Origin: Bacteroidales bacterium
GTDB lineage: Bacteria > Bacteroidota > Bacteroidia > Bacteroidales > WCHB1-69
DNA: 39,919 bases
Assembly (NCBI GenBank): GCA_017616775.1
Contig: JAFZXM010000033.1
Coordinates: forward strand, 1 to 39,919
Direction: 5' to 3'
Both the position numbers and the translations under genes were made by a program. Shown piece after piece: positions 27,534-35,035 of the stretch. Under the pieces are notes generated by a model. That model saw nothing but the letters and a program-made list of their open reading frames with translations. It was not told where the DNA came from and searched no databases. Numbering within the stretch: the stretch's first letter is position 1; every line of letters begins with the position of its first letter.

Positions 27534-27541
27534 TATCTTTG
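27534..27541 (+). promoter_or_regulatory. -7 promoter element for the HATPase-ybeY-mnmG genes
   Basis: TATCTTTG matches TAnnTTTG and is identical to the elements before the Hdr-like operon and ssb. It lies 34 bp before the ATG at 27576. Confidence 0.6.
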
Positions 27542-27575
27542 TAAGATGTTTTTGTTTATATAAAATAGAATAAAT

Positions 27576-28040
27576 ATGTATTTTTCAAAAGTGATTTTAA
27601 AATCATCATTGAGTCAGATAACGGAATTGGAAAAGTTTATAGACAGTATCATGCTCAATTACAATATAGAAGAACAATATAGGGGAGTGATATCCGTGCC
27701 GTTGGTGGAAAGTGTCAAAAATGCCATCATACACGGCAATAAATGCGATATTGCTAAAAAAGTGACAGTGAGCATGCAGGTGCAGAATTCCAAATTAAAA
27801 TTTTCGGTAGAAGATGAAGGGGAAGGTTTTGATTACGGTACTGCAGGAAAAGAAAGCGGAATAAAAGAAAATAAAAGGGGATTGTATAAAATAGAGACCT
27901 TGGCCGAAGATGTGGATTTTGAAAAAAACGGGGCATGTATCAGTTATAAAATCAATGTGCCTTTTAGAATGATGGTGCCGGGCAGGGAAAATTTGTTAAG
28001 AAATGTCAATGCCGATATATTGGCGGAACAATACATATAA
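27576..28040 (+). CDS. Anti-sigma-factor-like ATP-binding protein (HATPase_c, RsbW type)
   Basis: A 154-aa GHKL-type ATPase. The N box is at 45-54 (ESVKNAIIHGN, Glu45, Asn49), the G1 box at 79-85 (EDEGEGF) and the G2-like region at 101-110 (RGLYKIETLA). The size and motifs match the RsbW/SpoIIAB group of serine kinases and anti-sigma factors, but no partner sigma factor or antagonist is nearby, and the Bacteroidota homologues, normally found next to ybeY and mnmG, have no known target. ybeY begins 1 bp after the stop, so the genes are cotranscribed. Confidence 0.85.
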   Translation: MYFSKVILKSSLSQITELEKFIDSIMLNYNIEEQYRGVISVPLVESVKNAIIHGNKCDIAKKVTVSMQVQNSKLKFSVEDEGEGFDYGTAGKESGIKENKRGLYKIETLAEDVDFEKNGACISYKINVPFRMMVPGRENLLRNVNADILAEQYI

Positions 28041-28041
28041 T

Positions 28042-28466
28042 ATGAAAACAATATTTTTTTCAACGAAGATATTATTTTTGATTTAAAAAACAAAACAAAA
28101 ATAAGAGCTATTCTTAATCTTTTGGCCCGTGAAGAAAATAAAAATATAGGTCGGCTGGCCTATATTTTTTGTTCAGATGAATATTTGCTGAATATTAATA
28201 AAAAGTATTTAAAACATAATTATTTAACGGATGTAATCACTTTTGACTATACCAATGATAACGAAATATCGGGGGATATTTTTATTTCCGCCGAAAGGGT
28301 AAAAGAAAATGCAAAAACATACGGGCAGACTTTTTTTTGTGAAACATTGAGAGTAATACTTCATGGAGCTTTGCATCTTTGTGGTTATAAAGATAAAACC
28401 GAAGCCGAAAAAAAACAAATGAGGGCAAAGGAAAATTATTATTTAGAAAAATATTTAAATATTTGA
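28042..28466 (+). CDS. ybeY: Endoribonuclease YbeY with an apparent one-base frameshift near the start
   Basis: YbeY is a metal-dependent endoribonuclease in 16S rRNA maturation and ribosome quality control. The catalytic part is intact: ITFDYTNDNEISGDIFIS and the metal motif HGALHLCGYKDKTEAEKKQM (HGxLHLxGyDH-type; the third His is Lys-Asp here). The in-frame ORF begins only at a TTG (28122) and lacks the N-terminus. The missing part is encoded upstream in another frame: ATG at 28042 gives MKTIFF, then a T7 run (28054-28060), and a frame change gives NEDIIFDLKNKTKIRAILNLL continuing into the ORF. Adding one T (T8), or removing two, restores a 141-aa protein. It could be a sequencing error, recent mutation or slippage site. 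Confidence 0.8.
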
Positions 28467-28487
28467 TAATTAATATTTTATAGGCAA

Positions 28488-28503
28488 TGTTTCATGTGAA
28501 ACA
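28488..28503. promoter_or_regulatory. parS-like palindrome before mnmG
   Basis: TGTTTCATGTGAAACA differs from the ParB-binding consensus TGTTNCACGTGAAACA at one central base. It lies 12 bp before the mnmG ATG. A second copy flanks the other end of mnmG. Confidence 0.6.
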
Positions 28504-28514
28504 CCATTTAAGCA

Positions 28515-30380
28515 ATGAATAACACTTACGATATCATAGTGGTGGGAGCCGGCCATGCCGGATGCGAGGCTGCTTCGGCAGCGGCAAAGTTATCATGTAA
28601 AACTTTGTTAATAACCATGAATTTGAACGCTGTTGCTCAAATGTCGTGCAATCCTGCCATAGGAGGTGTTGCCAAAGGACAAATAGTTAGGGAAATAGAT
28701 GCGCTGGGAGGTTTAACGGCAAAAATTACCGATAAATCCACTTTGCAATTCAGAATGCTTAATTTGTCCAAAGGTCCGGCTATGTGGAGTCCGAGAGCCC
28801 AATGCGATAAAGATCAATTTTCAAAAAATTGGTTGCATGCTCTGGAAGAATTTCCCGGTTTGTATTTAAGAGAAGATACGGTTACGGATTTGGAATTGGA
28901 AGGTGAATATAAAAAAGTAATTACCAAATTGGGTATGGAATTCACCGCTAAAGCCATCATACTTACCAACGGCACTTTTTTGAACGGAAAAATTCATGTG
29001 GGTGAAATCAATTTTTCCGGAGGGCGCATAGGAGAAAAATCAAGTACGGGAATTACGGAAAAATTGAAGAAATACGGTTTTGTTTCGGGCAGACTCAAAA
29101 CAGGCACCCCTGTGCGGCTGGATAAGCGTACTATTGATTTTTCAAAAATGGAATGCCAAAAAGGGGATGAAAATATTGTGGGTTTTTCGTTTTACGGTTC
29201 AAAAAAAATTACAAACAAACTTCCTTGCTGGATATGTTATACCTCTCAGGAGGTGCATGATATATTAAGAACGGGATTTCAATATTCTCCCATGTTTCAA
29301 GGAAGAATTTCGGGAGTGGGTCCGAGATATTGTCCTTCCATAGAAGATAAAATTGAACGGTTTTCCGACAAAGAAAGGCACCAGTTGTTTTTGGAACCCG
29401 AAACCCTGCAGGGCAATTCTTATTATTTAAACGGTTTTTCATCTTCTTTGCCCGAAAACATTCAGGTGGAGGCTTTGCATCATATAAAAGGATTGGAAAA
29501 CGCCCACATACTCAAGCCCGGATATGCCATTGAATACGATTATTTTGATCCCACGCAGTTATATGCTACTTTGGAAACCAAGAAAGTGGAAAATTTATAT
29601 TTTGCCGGTCAAATCAACGGTACAACAGGTTATGAAGAAGCAGCTTCGCAAGGACTCATGGCGGGAATTAACGCTGCCAGAAAATTACAGCACAAATCTC
29701 CCGTAATATTGTCCAGGGAGCAATCTTATATTGGTGTGTTGATTGACGATTTGGTTACCAAAGGCGTGGACGAACCTTACAGAATGTTCACCTCAAGAGC
29801 CGAACACAGAATACTTTTGCGACAAGATAATGCAGACGTGCGGTTGATGCCTTTGGCTTATGAAATAGGAATGACAGATAAAAAAACTTATAATAAGTTT
29901 TTGAAAAAAAAGCAGCAAATCAATGACGCTGTAGAGCAAATAAGAAAATGGGATATCGAGCCTTCCGCCATTAACGGTTTACTTCAAAAAGAAGAATTAT
30001 CTCCGGTAACGCAAAAAGTAAAGTTGTCACAATTGCTTTTGCGTCCCCAATTGAATCTGGCGCAAATCACCGCCCACATTCCTTCTTTAAATACATTTGT
30101 TTTGCAAAAAAAATGGAATAAAGAAGTTTTGGAGCAGGCGGAGATAATGATAAAATACGAAAGCTATATACAGAAGGAAAACGACATGGTGAAAAAAATG
30201 CACGAATTGGAAAAAATAAAAATACCTGAAAATTTCAATTATATGGAAGTGCAGTCTCTTTCAACCGAAGCCCGGCAAAAATTATCGAAAATCAAACCGG
30301 CTACCATAGGGCAGGCCTCCCGCATACCCGGCGTATCCCCGTCAGACATTTCCGTATTGCTGATTTTACTGCACAAATAG
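28515..30380 (+). CDS. mnmG: tRNA uridine-5-carboxymethylaminomethyl(34) synthesis enzyme MnmG
   Basis: Together with MnmE it adds the (carboxymethyl)aminomethyl group to C5 of wobble uridine 34, using FAD, NADH and methylene-tetrahydrofolate. The FAD motif [18 protein letters not shown] opens the protein. [38 protein letters not shown], the cysteine motif [14 protein letters not shown] and [19 protein letters not shown] follow, all family hallmarks. The C-terminal helical domain ends with [18 protein letters not shown]. At 621 aa it is complete. In many bacteria this gene (gidA) lies next to the replication origin. It is flanked on both sides by parS-like palindromes, and it is 1.1 kb from mnmA, which modifies the same nucleotide. 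Confidence 0.97.
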   Translation: MNNTYDIIVVGAGHAGCEAASAAAKLSCKTLLITMNLNAVAQMSCNPAIGGVAKGQIVREIDALGGLTAKITDKSTLQFRMLNLSKGPAMWSPRAQCDKDQFSKNWLHALEEFPGLYLREDTVTDLELEGEYKKVITKLGMEFTAKAIILTNGTFLNGKIHVGEINFSGGRIGEKSSTGITEKLKKYGFVSGRLKTGTPVRLDKRTIDFSKMECQKGDENIVGFSFYGSKKITNKLPCWICYTSQEVHDILRTGFQYSPMFQGRISGVGPRYCPSIEDKIERFSDKERHQLFLEPETLQGNSYYLNGFSSSLPENIQVEALHHIKGLENAHILKPGYAIEYDYFDPTQLYATLETKKVENLYFAGQINGTTGYEEAASQGLMAGINAARKLQHKSPVILSREQSYIGVLIDDLVTKGVDEPYRMFTSRAEHRILLRQDNADVRLMPLAYEIGMTDKKTYNKFLKKKQQINDAVEQIRKWDIEPSAINGLLQKEELSPVTQKVKLSQLLLRPQLNLAQITAHIPSLNTFVLQKKWNKEVLEQAEIMIKYESYIQKENDMVKKMHELEKIKIPENFNYMEVQSLSTEARQKLSKIKPATIGQASRIPGVSPSDISVLLILLHK

Positions 30381-30394
30381 TTTCACGTGAAACA
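30379..30394. promoter_or_regulatory. parS site overlapping the mnmG stop codon
   Basis: AGTTTCACGTGAAACA contains the perfect palindrome GTTTCACGTGAAAC and matches TGTTNCACGTGAAACA at 15 of 16 positions. The first two bases are the last two of the mnmG TAG. Confidence 0.75.
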
Positions 30395-30787
30395 ATCGTG
30401 TAACAATTTATATATCAATATTTTATGTAAAAACAGCAGTTTTTGCTCTTTTTCCTTAAGCCCATTTTAGCCTTTTAGAGCCGTTTTATGGTTGTTGTGG
30501 TGGTATATATCAAATTCTGAAAAAAAGAGGCTTAAATCCGATATTTTTTGTAAATATATATTTTTCAATGTATTATTAAAGATTTTTGCTTTATTTCAGC
30601 ATTCCTGAGTCAGCAAATCACCTTGTTTGTTTTAATGCTTGTCTGCAAAAAATAGAGTGCCGGCATTTTGCGGTTATATGCCCTTAGTTATAAAAAAAAT
30701 CATCGGGCAGATATTACGGAAGGGGAGCCGGCAAAAATTTTTTGCGGTTGCAATTAAAAAAACCGGCTTAAAAGATGAATGTCAAAA
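30395..30787. other. Intergenic region between mnmG and the U32 gene
   Basis: About 390 bp with no convincing gene; the frames that enter it lack motifs. It holds a weak terminator (30429-30453) and an inverted repeat TTAAGCC (30456-30462) / GGCTTAA (30529-30535) around 66 bp. No canonical DnaA box was found. Confidence 0.5.
30429..30453 (+). terminator. Weak terminator after mnmG
   Basis: AAAAACAGCA (30429-30438) pairs with TGCTCTTTTT (30444-30453) with one mismatch and a 5-nt loop, the right arm doubling as the T run. Confidence 0.45.
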
Positions 30788-30814
30788 TTTGTCTGTGTTT
30801 TTTTCGTACTTTTG
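30788..30814 (+). promoter_or_regulatory. Promoter of the U32 gene
   Basis: TTTG (30788-30791), a 15-bp spacer, then TACTTTTG (30807-30814). Transcription would begin near 30821, which places the ATG at 30775 outside the transcript and supports the GTG start at 30850. Confidence 0.65.
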
Positions 30815-30849
30815 TATATTCAATATTAGTAATAAAGACAAAGGAAAAA

Positions 30850-32112
30850 GTGAAGAAAGAGAATCAGATAGAGATAATGGCTCCGGTAGGTTCGTTTGAA
30901 TCGTTGGCGGCAGCCATTCAGGCCGGTGCCGATTCTGTTTATTTCGGTGTGGGAAATTTAAATATGAGGGCCAGGTCATCCATCAATTTTACCATGGAAG
31001 ATATGCAGCAGACAGTGCATATTTGCAAGGAACATGATATAAAGACATATCTTACCGTAAATACCATTATATATAATGATGAAATAACGGAAATGAAGAA
31101 TTTGCTGGATATGGCAAAAAAAAGCGGTATTACTGCCGTTATTGCATCCGATTTGTCGGTAATACAATATGCCCGTAGTATAGGAATGGAAGTGCACATA
31201 TCCACGCAATGCAATATAACGAATATAGAGGCAGTGAAATTTTTTGCGCAATATGCCGATGTAATGGTTTTGGCAAGAGAGCTGAACTTGCACCAAGTGG
31301 CGGAAATAGTGCAAAAAATACAAGAGGAGAACATATGCGGACCTTCCGGAAATTTAATTAAAATAGAAATATTTGCCCATGGGGCTTTATGTATGGCTGT
31401 TTCAGGCAAATGTTATTTGAGTTTGCACCATTTTAATTATTCGGCCAATAGAGGCGCCTGCTTGCAGCCGTGCAGAAGAGCGTACAGAGTGTATGATGCC
31501 GATAACGAAGTGGATGCAATAGTGGATGAAAAATATATAATGTCTCCTAAAGACTTATGTACCATAGGTTTTTTGGACAAAATAATACAGGCCGGAGTAA
31601 TGGTATTGAAAATAGAGGGCAGAGGGCGTTCTCCGGAATATGTAAAAACGGTAACGCGCTGTTATAAAGAAGCTGCCCGATCTATTATAGACGGCACGTA
31701 CAACCAGCAAAAAGCGGAGCGGTGGATACAGGAGTTGCAAACAGTGTATAACAGAGGTTTTTGGGATGGCTATTATTTGGGGCGCAAATTGGGAGAATGG
31801 ACGCAAAGATATGGTTCCCAAGCAAAAACAGTAAAAATTTATGTGGGAAAAATCAATAATTATTTTGCAAAAATAGGTGTTGCGGAAATAAAATTGGAAT
31901 CAGGAGATTTGTCAATTGGAGATAAAATATTGGTGATAGGTCCCACTACCGGAGTATATGAAACGCAATTGAATGAAATAAGAGTGAATTTAAAAAACAC
32001 GCGGCAGGCTTTAAAAGGGGAGGATTGTTCTGTTCCCGCAACAGAAGTGCTGAGAAGGAACGACAAAGTGTATAAAGTCGTAAATGTTTGTGACAGCGAT
32101 ATATATGAATAA
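30850..32112 (+). CDS. U32 peptidase-family protein, TrhP/YegQ-like
   Basis: A 420-aa member of the U32 family. The signature is IFAHGALCMAVSGKCYLS near residue 180, followed by NRGACLQPCRRAYRVY with cysteines typical of the iron-sulfur-binding RNA hydroxylases of this family. The N-terminal TIM-barrel start is IEIMAPVGSFESLAAAIQAGADSVYFG. E. coli members RlhA and TrhP hydroxylate 23S rRNA C2501 and tRNA U34; this length and end domain fit TrhP better, but the substrate is not certain. The longer ATG start at 30775 is rejected because the predicted promoter lies downstream of it; the GTG at 30850 gives KKENQIEIMAP, the usual N-terminus. A C-terminal beta-barrel-like domain is present from about residue 335. 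Confidence 0.87.
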   Translation: MKKENQIEIMAPVGSFESLAAAIQAGADSVYFGVGNLNMRARSSINFTMEDMQQTVHICKEHDIKTYLTVNTIIYNDEITEMKNLLDMAKKSGITAVIASDLSVIQYARSIGMEVHISTQCNITNIEAVKFFAQYADVMVLARELNLHQVAEIVQKIQEENICGPSGNLIKIEIFAHGALCMAVSGKCYLSLHHFNYSANRGACLQPCRRAYRVYDADNEVDAIVDEKYIMSPKDLCTIGFLDKIIQAGVMVLKIEGRGRSPEYVKTVTRCYKEAARSIIDGTYNQQKAERWIQELQTVYNRGFWDGYYLGRKLGEWTQRYGSQAKTVKIYVGKINNYFAKIGVAEIKLESGDLSIGDKILVIGPTTGVYETQLNEIRVNLKNTRQALKGEDCSVPATEVLRRNDKVYKVVNVCDSDIYE

Positions 32113-32137
32113 AAAAAATTTTTTTGGGGAATAGAAG

Positions 32138-32164
32138 TTTGTATTGAAAAAAAAAATATCTTTG
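32138..32164 (+). promoter_or_regulatory. Promoter of ssb
   Basis: TTTG (32138-32141), a 15-bp spacer, then TATCTTTG (32157-32164), about 30 bp before the ssb ATG. Confidence 0.7.
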
Positions 32165-32194
32165 TAGCATTATTAACTTTAAAAAACAAAAGAT

Positions 32195-32623
32195 ATGGCA
32201 GGAATTAACAAAGTAATTTTAGTAGGAAATTTAGGAAGAGATCCTGAAGTTAAAACGATTGAATCGGGAGCAAAATATGCCCGTTTTTCGTTAGCAACCA
32301 CTGAATCGTATAAAGACAGAAGTGGAGAAAGAAAAGACCGTACCGAATGGCATAATATTTTATGCTGGAGAGGGCTGGCTGAAATAGCGGAAAAATACCT
32401 TACCAAAGGCAGCCAAATTTATTTGGAAGGTAAATTAAGAACCAGCAGCTGGGAAGATAACGGTCAAAAAAGAACCAGTGTTGAAATAGTGGCGGATACA
32501 TTCACCATGTTAGGAGGAGCCCGTAAAGGAGGAGAAGAACCTCAAAAATCGGATGAAGGAAAAACCGTTCCTCCACCACCAATAAGTGATGAACCCAAAG
32601 AAGAGGACGATTTGCCATTCTAA
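32195..32623 (+). CDS. ssb: Single-stranded DNA-binding protein
   Basis: A 142-aa SSB that coats single-stranded DNA during replication and repair. The OB fold begins INKVILVGNLGRDPEVKTIESG, with ARFSLATTESY, and continues through TEWHNILCWRGLAEIAEKYLTKG and YLEGKLRTSSWEDNG. A Pro-rich linker leads to the conserved acidic tip EEDDLPF, which binds partner proteins. The stop overlaps the start of the DUF2461 gene by one base (TAATG), so the two share a transcript. Confidence 0.97.
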   Translation: MAGINKVILVGNLGRDPEVKTIESGAKYARFSLATTESYKDRSGERKDRTEWHNILCWRGLAEIAEKYLTKGSQIYLEGKLRTSSWEDNGQKRTSVEIVADTFTMLGGARKGGEEPQKSDEGKTVPPPPISDEPKEEDDLPF

Positions 32624-33294
32624 TGTCAGCACAAATAGAATCTCAAGTATTTGATTTTCTTCAAAATATTGAAGAAAACAACAACAAGGAATGGTTTTTA
32701 AACCATAAAAATGATTACAATAAAGCGTTCACGAATGTTGAACGCTTTATTAATGAATTAATCAAAGAAATAGCAAAATTCGATGCTACGGTATCGGATC
32801 AAACAGCAAGCAAATGCATTTATAGAATATATCGCGATTTGCGTTTTTCTCCGGACAAGCGCCCTTATAAAATTCATTTCGGAGCCTATGTGGCCATGGG
32901 GGGTAAAAATGCAAATACGGCAGGTTATTATGTTCATATACAAAAAAATATGTCTATGCTTGCCGCAGGGCTTTGGTGTCCTGTTCCGAACATGTTAAAA
33001 AAAATAAGGGAAGAAATATACTATAATCCGGAAGAATTGCACAATATATTGCATGAAAAGCAATTTGCAGCACATTGGGGAGGCTTGGATGACAGTAATA
33101 GTTTAAAGCGGGTGCCGTTGCCGTATCCGAAAGATTTTGAATATGCCTCTTTGTTGAAATATAAAAGTTTTTGCACCATGAAAGCTTACTCTGATAAAAA
33201 AGTATGCGGAGCGAATTTTTTACAGGAGTGTGCGGAAAATTTTAAAAGTTCGGTATCGTTGGTTAACTATATGAATTATATCATACAGTTATAA
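32623..33294 (+). CDS. DUF2461 domain-containing protein
   Basis: A 223-aa protein of the DUF2461 family, cytoplasmic by its sequence. Characteristic segments are NNNKEWFLNHKNDY near the N-terminus, the conserved RIYRDLRFSPDKRPYKIHFGAY near residue 68-90, and GYYVHIQ with GLWCPVPNMLKKIRE. Function is unknown. Translation overlaps ssb by one base, so its expression is tied to ssb. It converges with the HhH gene, with 9 bp between the stops and no terminator visible. Confidence 0.88.
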   Translation: MSAQIESQVFDFLQNIEENNNKEWFLNHKNDYNKAFTNVERFINELIKEIAKFDATVSDQTASKCIYRIYRDLRFSPDKRPYKIHFGAYVAMGGKNANTAGYYVHIQKNMSMLAAGLWCPVPNMLKKIREEIYYNPEELHNILHEKQFAAHWGGLDDSNSLKRVPLPYPKDFEYASLLKYKSFCTMKAYSDKKVCGANFLQECAENFKSSVSLVNYMNYIIQL

Positions 33295-33303
33295 TTCATC
33301 AAT

Positions 33304-34242
33304 TTATATGGTAAGATAAGGCAAAAGCCGATTATAAAGTTCATCATAAAAATGAACGGCTTTTTTGATATCCTGCACAGAAGAATAGTTACCGTGCTGT
33401 TCACGGTATAATACCAAAGATTTGGCAACAAAATATTCAATATAAGGATGTTTTACCAAGGTTTTGATATCAGCGGTGTTGATATTTATTTTGATTATAT
33501 CCGAGGAATCGATATAAAAAAAAGATTTTATTTGTTCATATTTTAAACTATCTATACCATATACTTCTTTTAGTTGTTCTACGGAATAATATCCGCCTAA
33601 TTTGTTTCTATAGTTGATAATACGACTGGCAATTTTGGGTCCGATTCCCGGAATTCGTTGCAAGCCGATACTATCTTCTGTATTGATATTAAAGCTGATA
33701 TTATACATTTCGGAGATATTTTTTTTGTTGAAATATTCTTTTGAACGAGTGTCGGAACGATGGGAAGAGGTTTTTATTTGTACATAATTTTTTATTTGCT
33801 GATACTCTTGTTCGTTAATGCAGTATATTTTTTTTAAATCTTCGGCTGTATGAATTTTACCGCCTTTGGAAAGGTAGTTGTTAATTTGTTCTGCCTTTTT
33901 TTTACTGAAACCCATTTTAAGCCAATCGTTGGTTTTCATGGTATCGGGGCAGAAGAGAAAAGGTTTAAGCTGTTGTTGTTGTCGAAAATAAGGAGTAAGA
34001 AATTTATTTTTAGCTATAGAATCTTGTAAATATTGTTGGTATGCAAAAAAATTATCTATTTCCGCACTTTTATTTTTATCTGCCTTCCATTGTTTGTGCA
34101 CGGAGATATAACTGATGGTGCAGGTGATGGAAATAAGAAGGCATAAAATGATTATCAGCACTATCATTCCTCTGATTTCGGACATGGTGAAATCAAAGGC
34201 ATCTTTTAATTTGGTTTTAAAATTGCGGGAAGGTTTAGCCAT
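33304..34242 (-). CDS. Membrane-anchored helix-hairpin-helix protein (ComEA-like)
   Basis: A 312-aa protein with one transmembrane helix (about residues 24-49, RGMIVLIIILCLLISIT) and an extracytoplasmic part holding at least three helix-hairpin-helix motifs: WLKMGFSKKKAEQINNYLSKGGKIHTAEDLKKIY, IGLQRIPGIGPKIASRIINYRNKLGGYYSVEQLKEVYG, and INTADIKTLVKHPYIEYFVAKSLVLYREQHGNYSSVQDI. Such repeats bind DNA without sequence specificity; ComEA uses one for DNA uptake. The comF gene is 14 kb away, so a competence link is only a possibility. It overlaps the end of ccsA by 8 bp. Confidence 0.87.
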   Translation of the reverse strand: MAKPSRNFKTKLKDAFDFTMSEIRGMIVLIIILCLLISITCTISYISVHKQWKADKNKSAEIDNFFAYQQYLQDSIAKNKFLTPYFRQQQQLKPFLFCPDTMKTNDWLKMGFSKKKAEQINNYLSKGGKIHTAEDLKKIYCINEQEYQQIKNYVQIKTSSHRSDTRSKEYFNKKNISEMYNISFNINTEDSIGLQRIPGIGPKIASRIINYRNKLGGYYSVEQLKEVYGIDSLKYEQIKSFFYIDSSDIIKININTADIKTLVKHPYIEYFVAKSLVLYREQHGNYSSVQDIKKAVHFYDELYNRLLPYLTI

Positions 34243-34984
34243 AAATATGCAAACTTTGGGAAGTGTATAAATATTTTGTCCCTATCCAAGTAAATAATAA
34301 TATTGCAAATGCAATGATATTGACTATGCAAAAACTTTCAGGTCGGTTTTGTTTTTTCAGGCAGATGGTATATAGCAAGGCGGAGAGGAGAGCAAAAGTT
34401 TCTTTACTGTCCCAAGACCAAAAATTTCCCCATATATTCTTTGCCCATATACAACCTATAAAAAGTCCGCACAGTAGGCAGAAATACCCGACGTTAAAAC
34501 AAATGTTGAAATAGCGGTGTATATTATTTTGACGGGTGATGATATTAAAAACACTCCATACAAAACATACACCCATTAGTCCGTAAGCAATTAAATAAGC
34601 TGTTACATGCGGAACAAACCACACGCTTTTTAAAGCAGGCGGCAGAGCGTGATCGGTTATTTGGAAAAACAATAAAGTATTGATAATAAAAATAATGCAT
34701 ATTATACAACAGCCGTAGCATAGCATATTTTGATGAGTATAAGACCAAAGAAAATAGGTCAACAAAGTCATTAAAAAAACAAACCATACCAAGGTATGCC
34801 ACATGGTGACAAAGGGAGGAATTTTAAACTGGCAAGCATAACCGGCTAAGATGGTTAAAGAGAGTAAGCTTGTGAGCAAAAGCAAAACTTTAACCGTTTT
34901 GTTATGGTGCAAATATAATAAAAGCATACTTAATACCAGCAACACCAGCTGGGCGTATTGTATGAAAGTAGATAGTGTAGTCAT
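34235..34984 (-). CDS. ccsA: Cytochrome c assembly protein CcsA (haem lyase membrane subunit)
   Basis: A 249-aa membrane protein of the CcsA/CcmC/CcmF (WWD) family, which presents haem to apocytochrome c at the outer face of the membrane. The tryptophan-rich signature is WGNFWSWDSKETFALLSALLYT near the C-terminus, and histidines that may bind haem occur in helices (WHTLVW, WFVPHVTAYLIAYG). About eight transmembrane segments are visible. The frame can be extended to a GTG at 35017, but that codon lies in the loop of the mreB terminator, so I take the ATG at 34984. The partner ResB is not adjacent. It overlaps the HhH gene by 8 bp. Confidence 0.85.
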   Translation of the reverse strand: MTTLSTFIQYAQLVLLVLSMLLLYLHHNKTVKVLLLLTSLLSLTILAGYACQFKIPPFVTMWHTLVWFVFLMTLLTYFLWSYTHQNMLCYGCCIICIIFIINTLLFFQITDHALPPALKSVWFVPHVTAYLIAYGLMGVCFVWSVFNIITRQNNIHRYFNICFNVGYFCLLCGLFIGCIWAKNIWGNFWSWDSKETFALLSALLYTICLKKQNRPESFCIVNIIAFAILLFTWIGTKYLYTSQSLHIYG

Positions 34985-34999
34985 AAAGATAAAAAGTAA

Positions 35000-35029
35000 A
35001 AAAACGCTTTCATTCACGAAAGCGTTTTT
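35000..35029 (-). terminator. Terminator after mreB
   Basis: A perfect 12-bp stem (AAAAACGCTTTC at 35000-35011 with GAAAGCGTTTTT at 35018-35029) and 6-nt loop, followed on the minus strand by seven T. It lies 6 bp after the mreB stop. Confidence 0.9.
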
Positions 35030-35035
35030 GTGTTA

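Noticed and set aside
30395..30787. The gap after mnmG as the replication origin
   Set aside because: No DnaA-box-like words and no composition change here; the gap at 24.9-25.4 kb fits better.
30775..30849. Longer ATG start for the U32 gene
   Set aside because: The predicted promoter (30788-30814) lies inside this extension, and the extra residues do not fit the family N-terminus.
30639..30899. A frame upstream of and overlapping the U32 gene
   Set aside because: It overlaps the U32 start in another frame, has no motif and spans the predicted U32 promoter.
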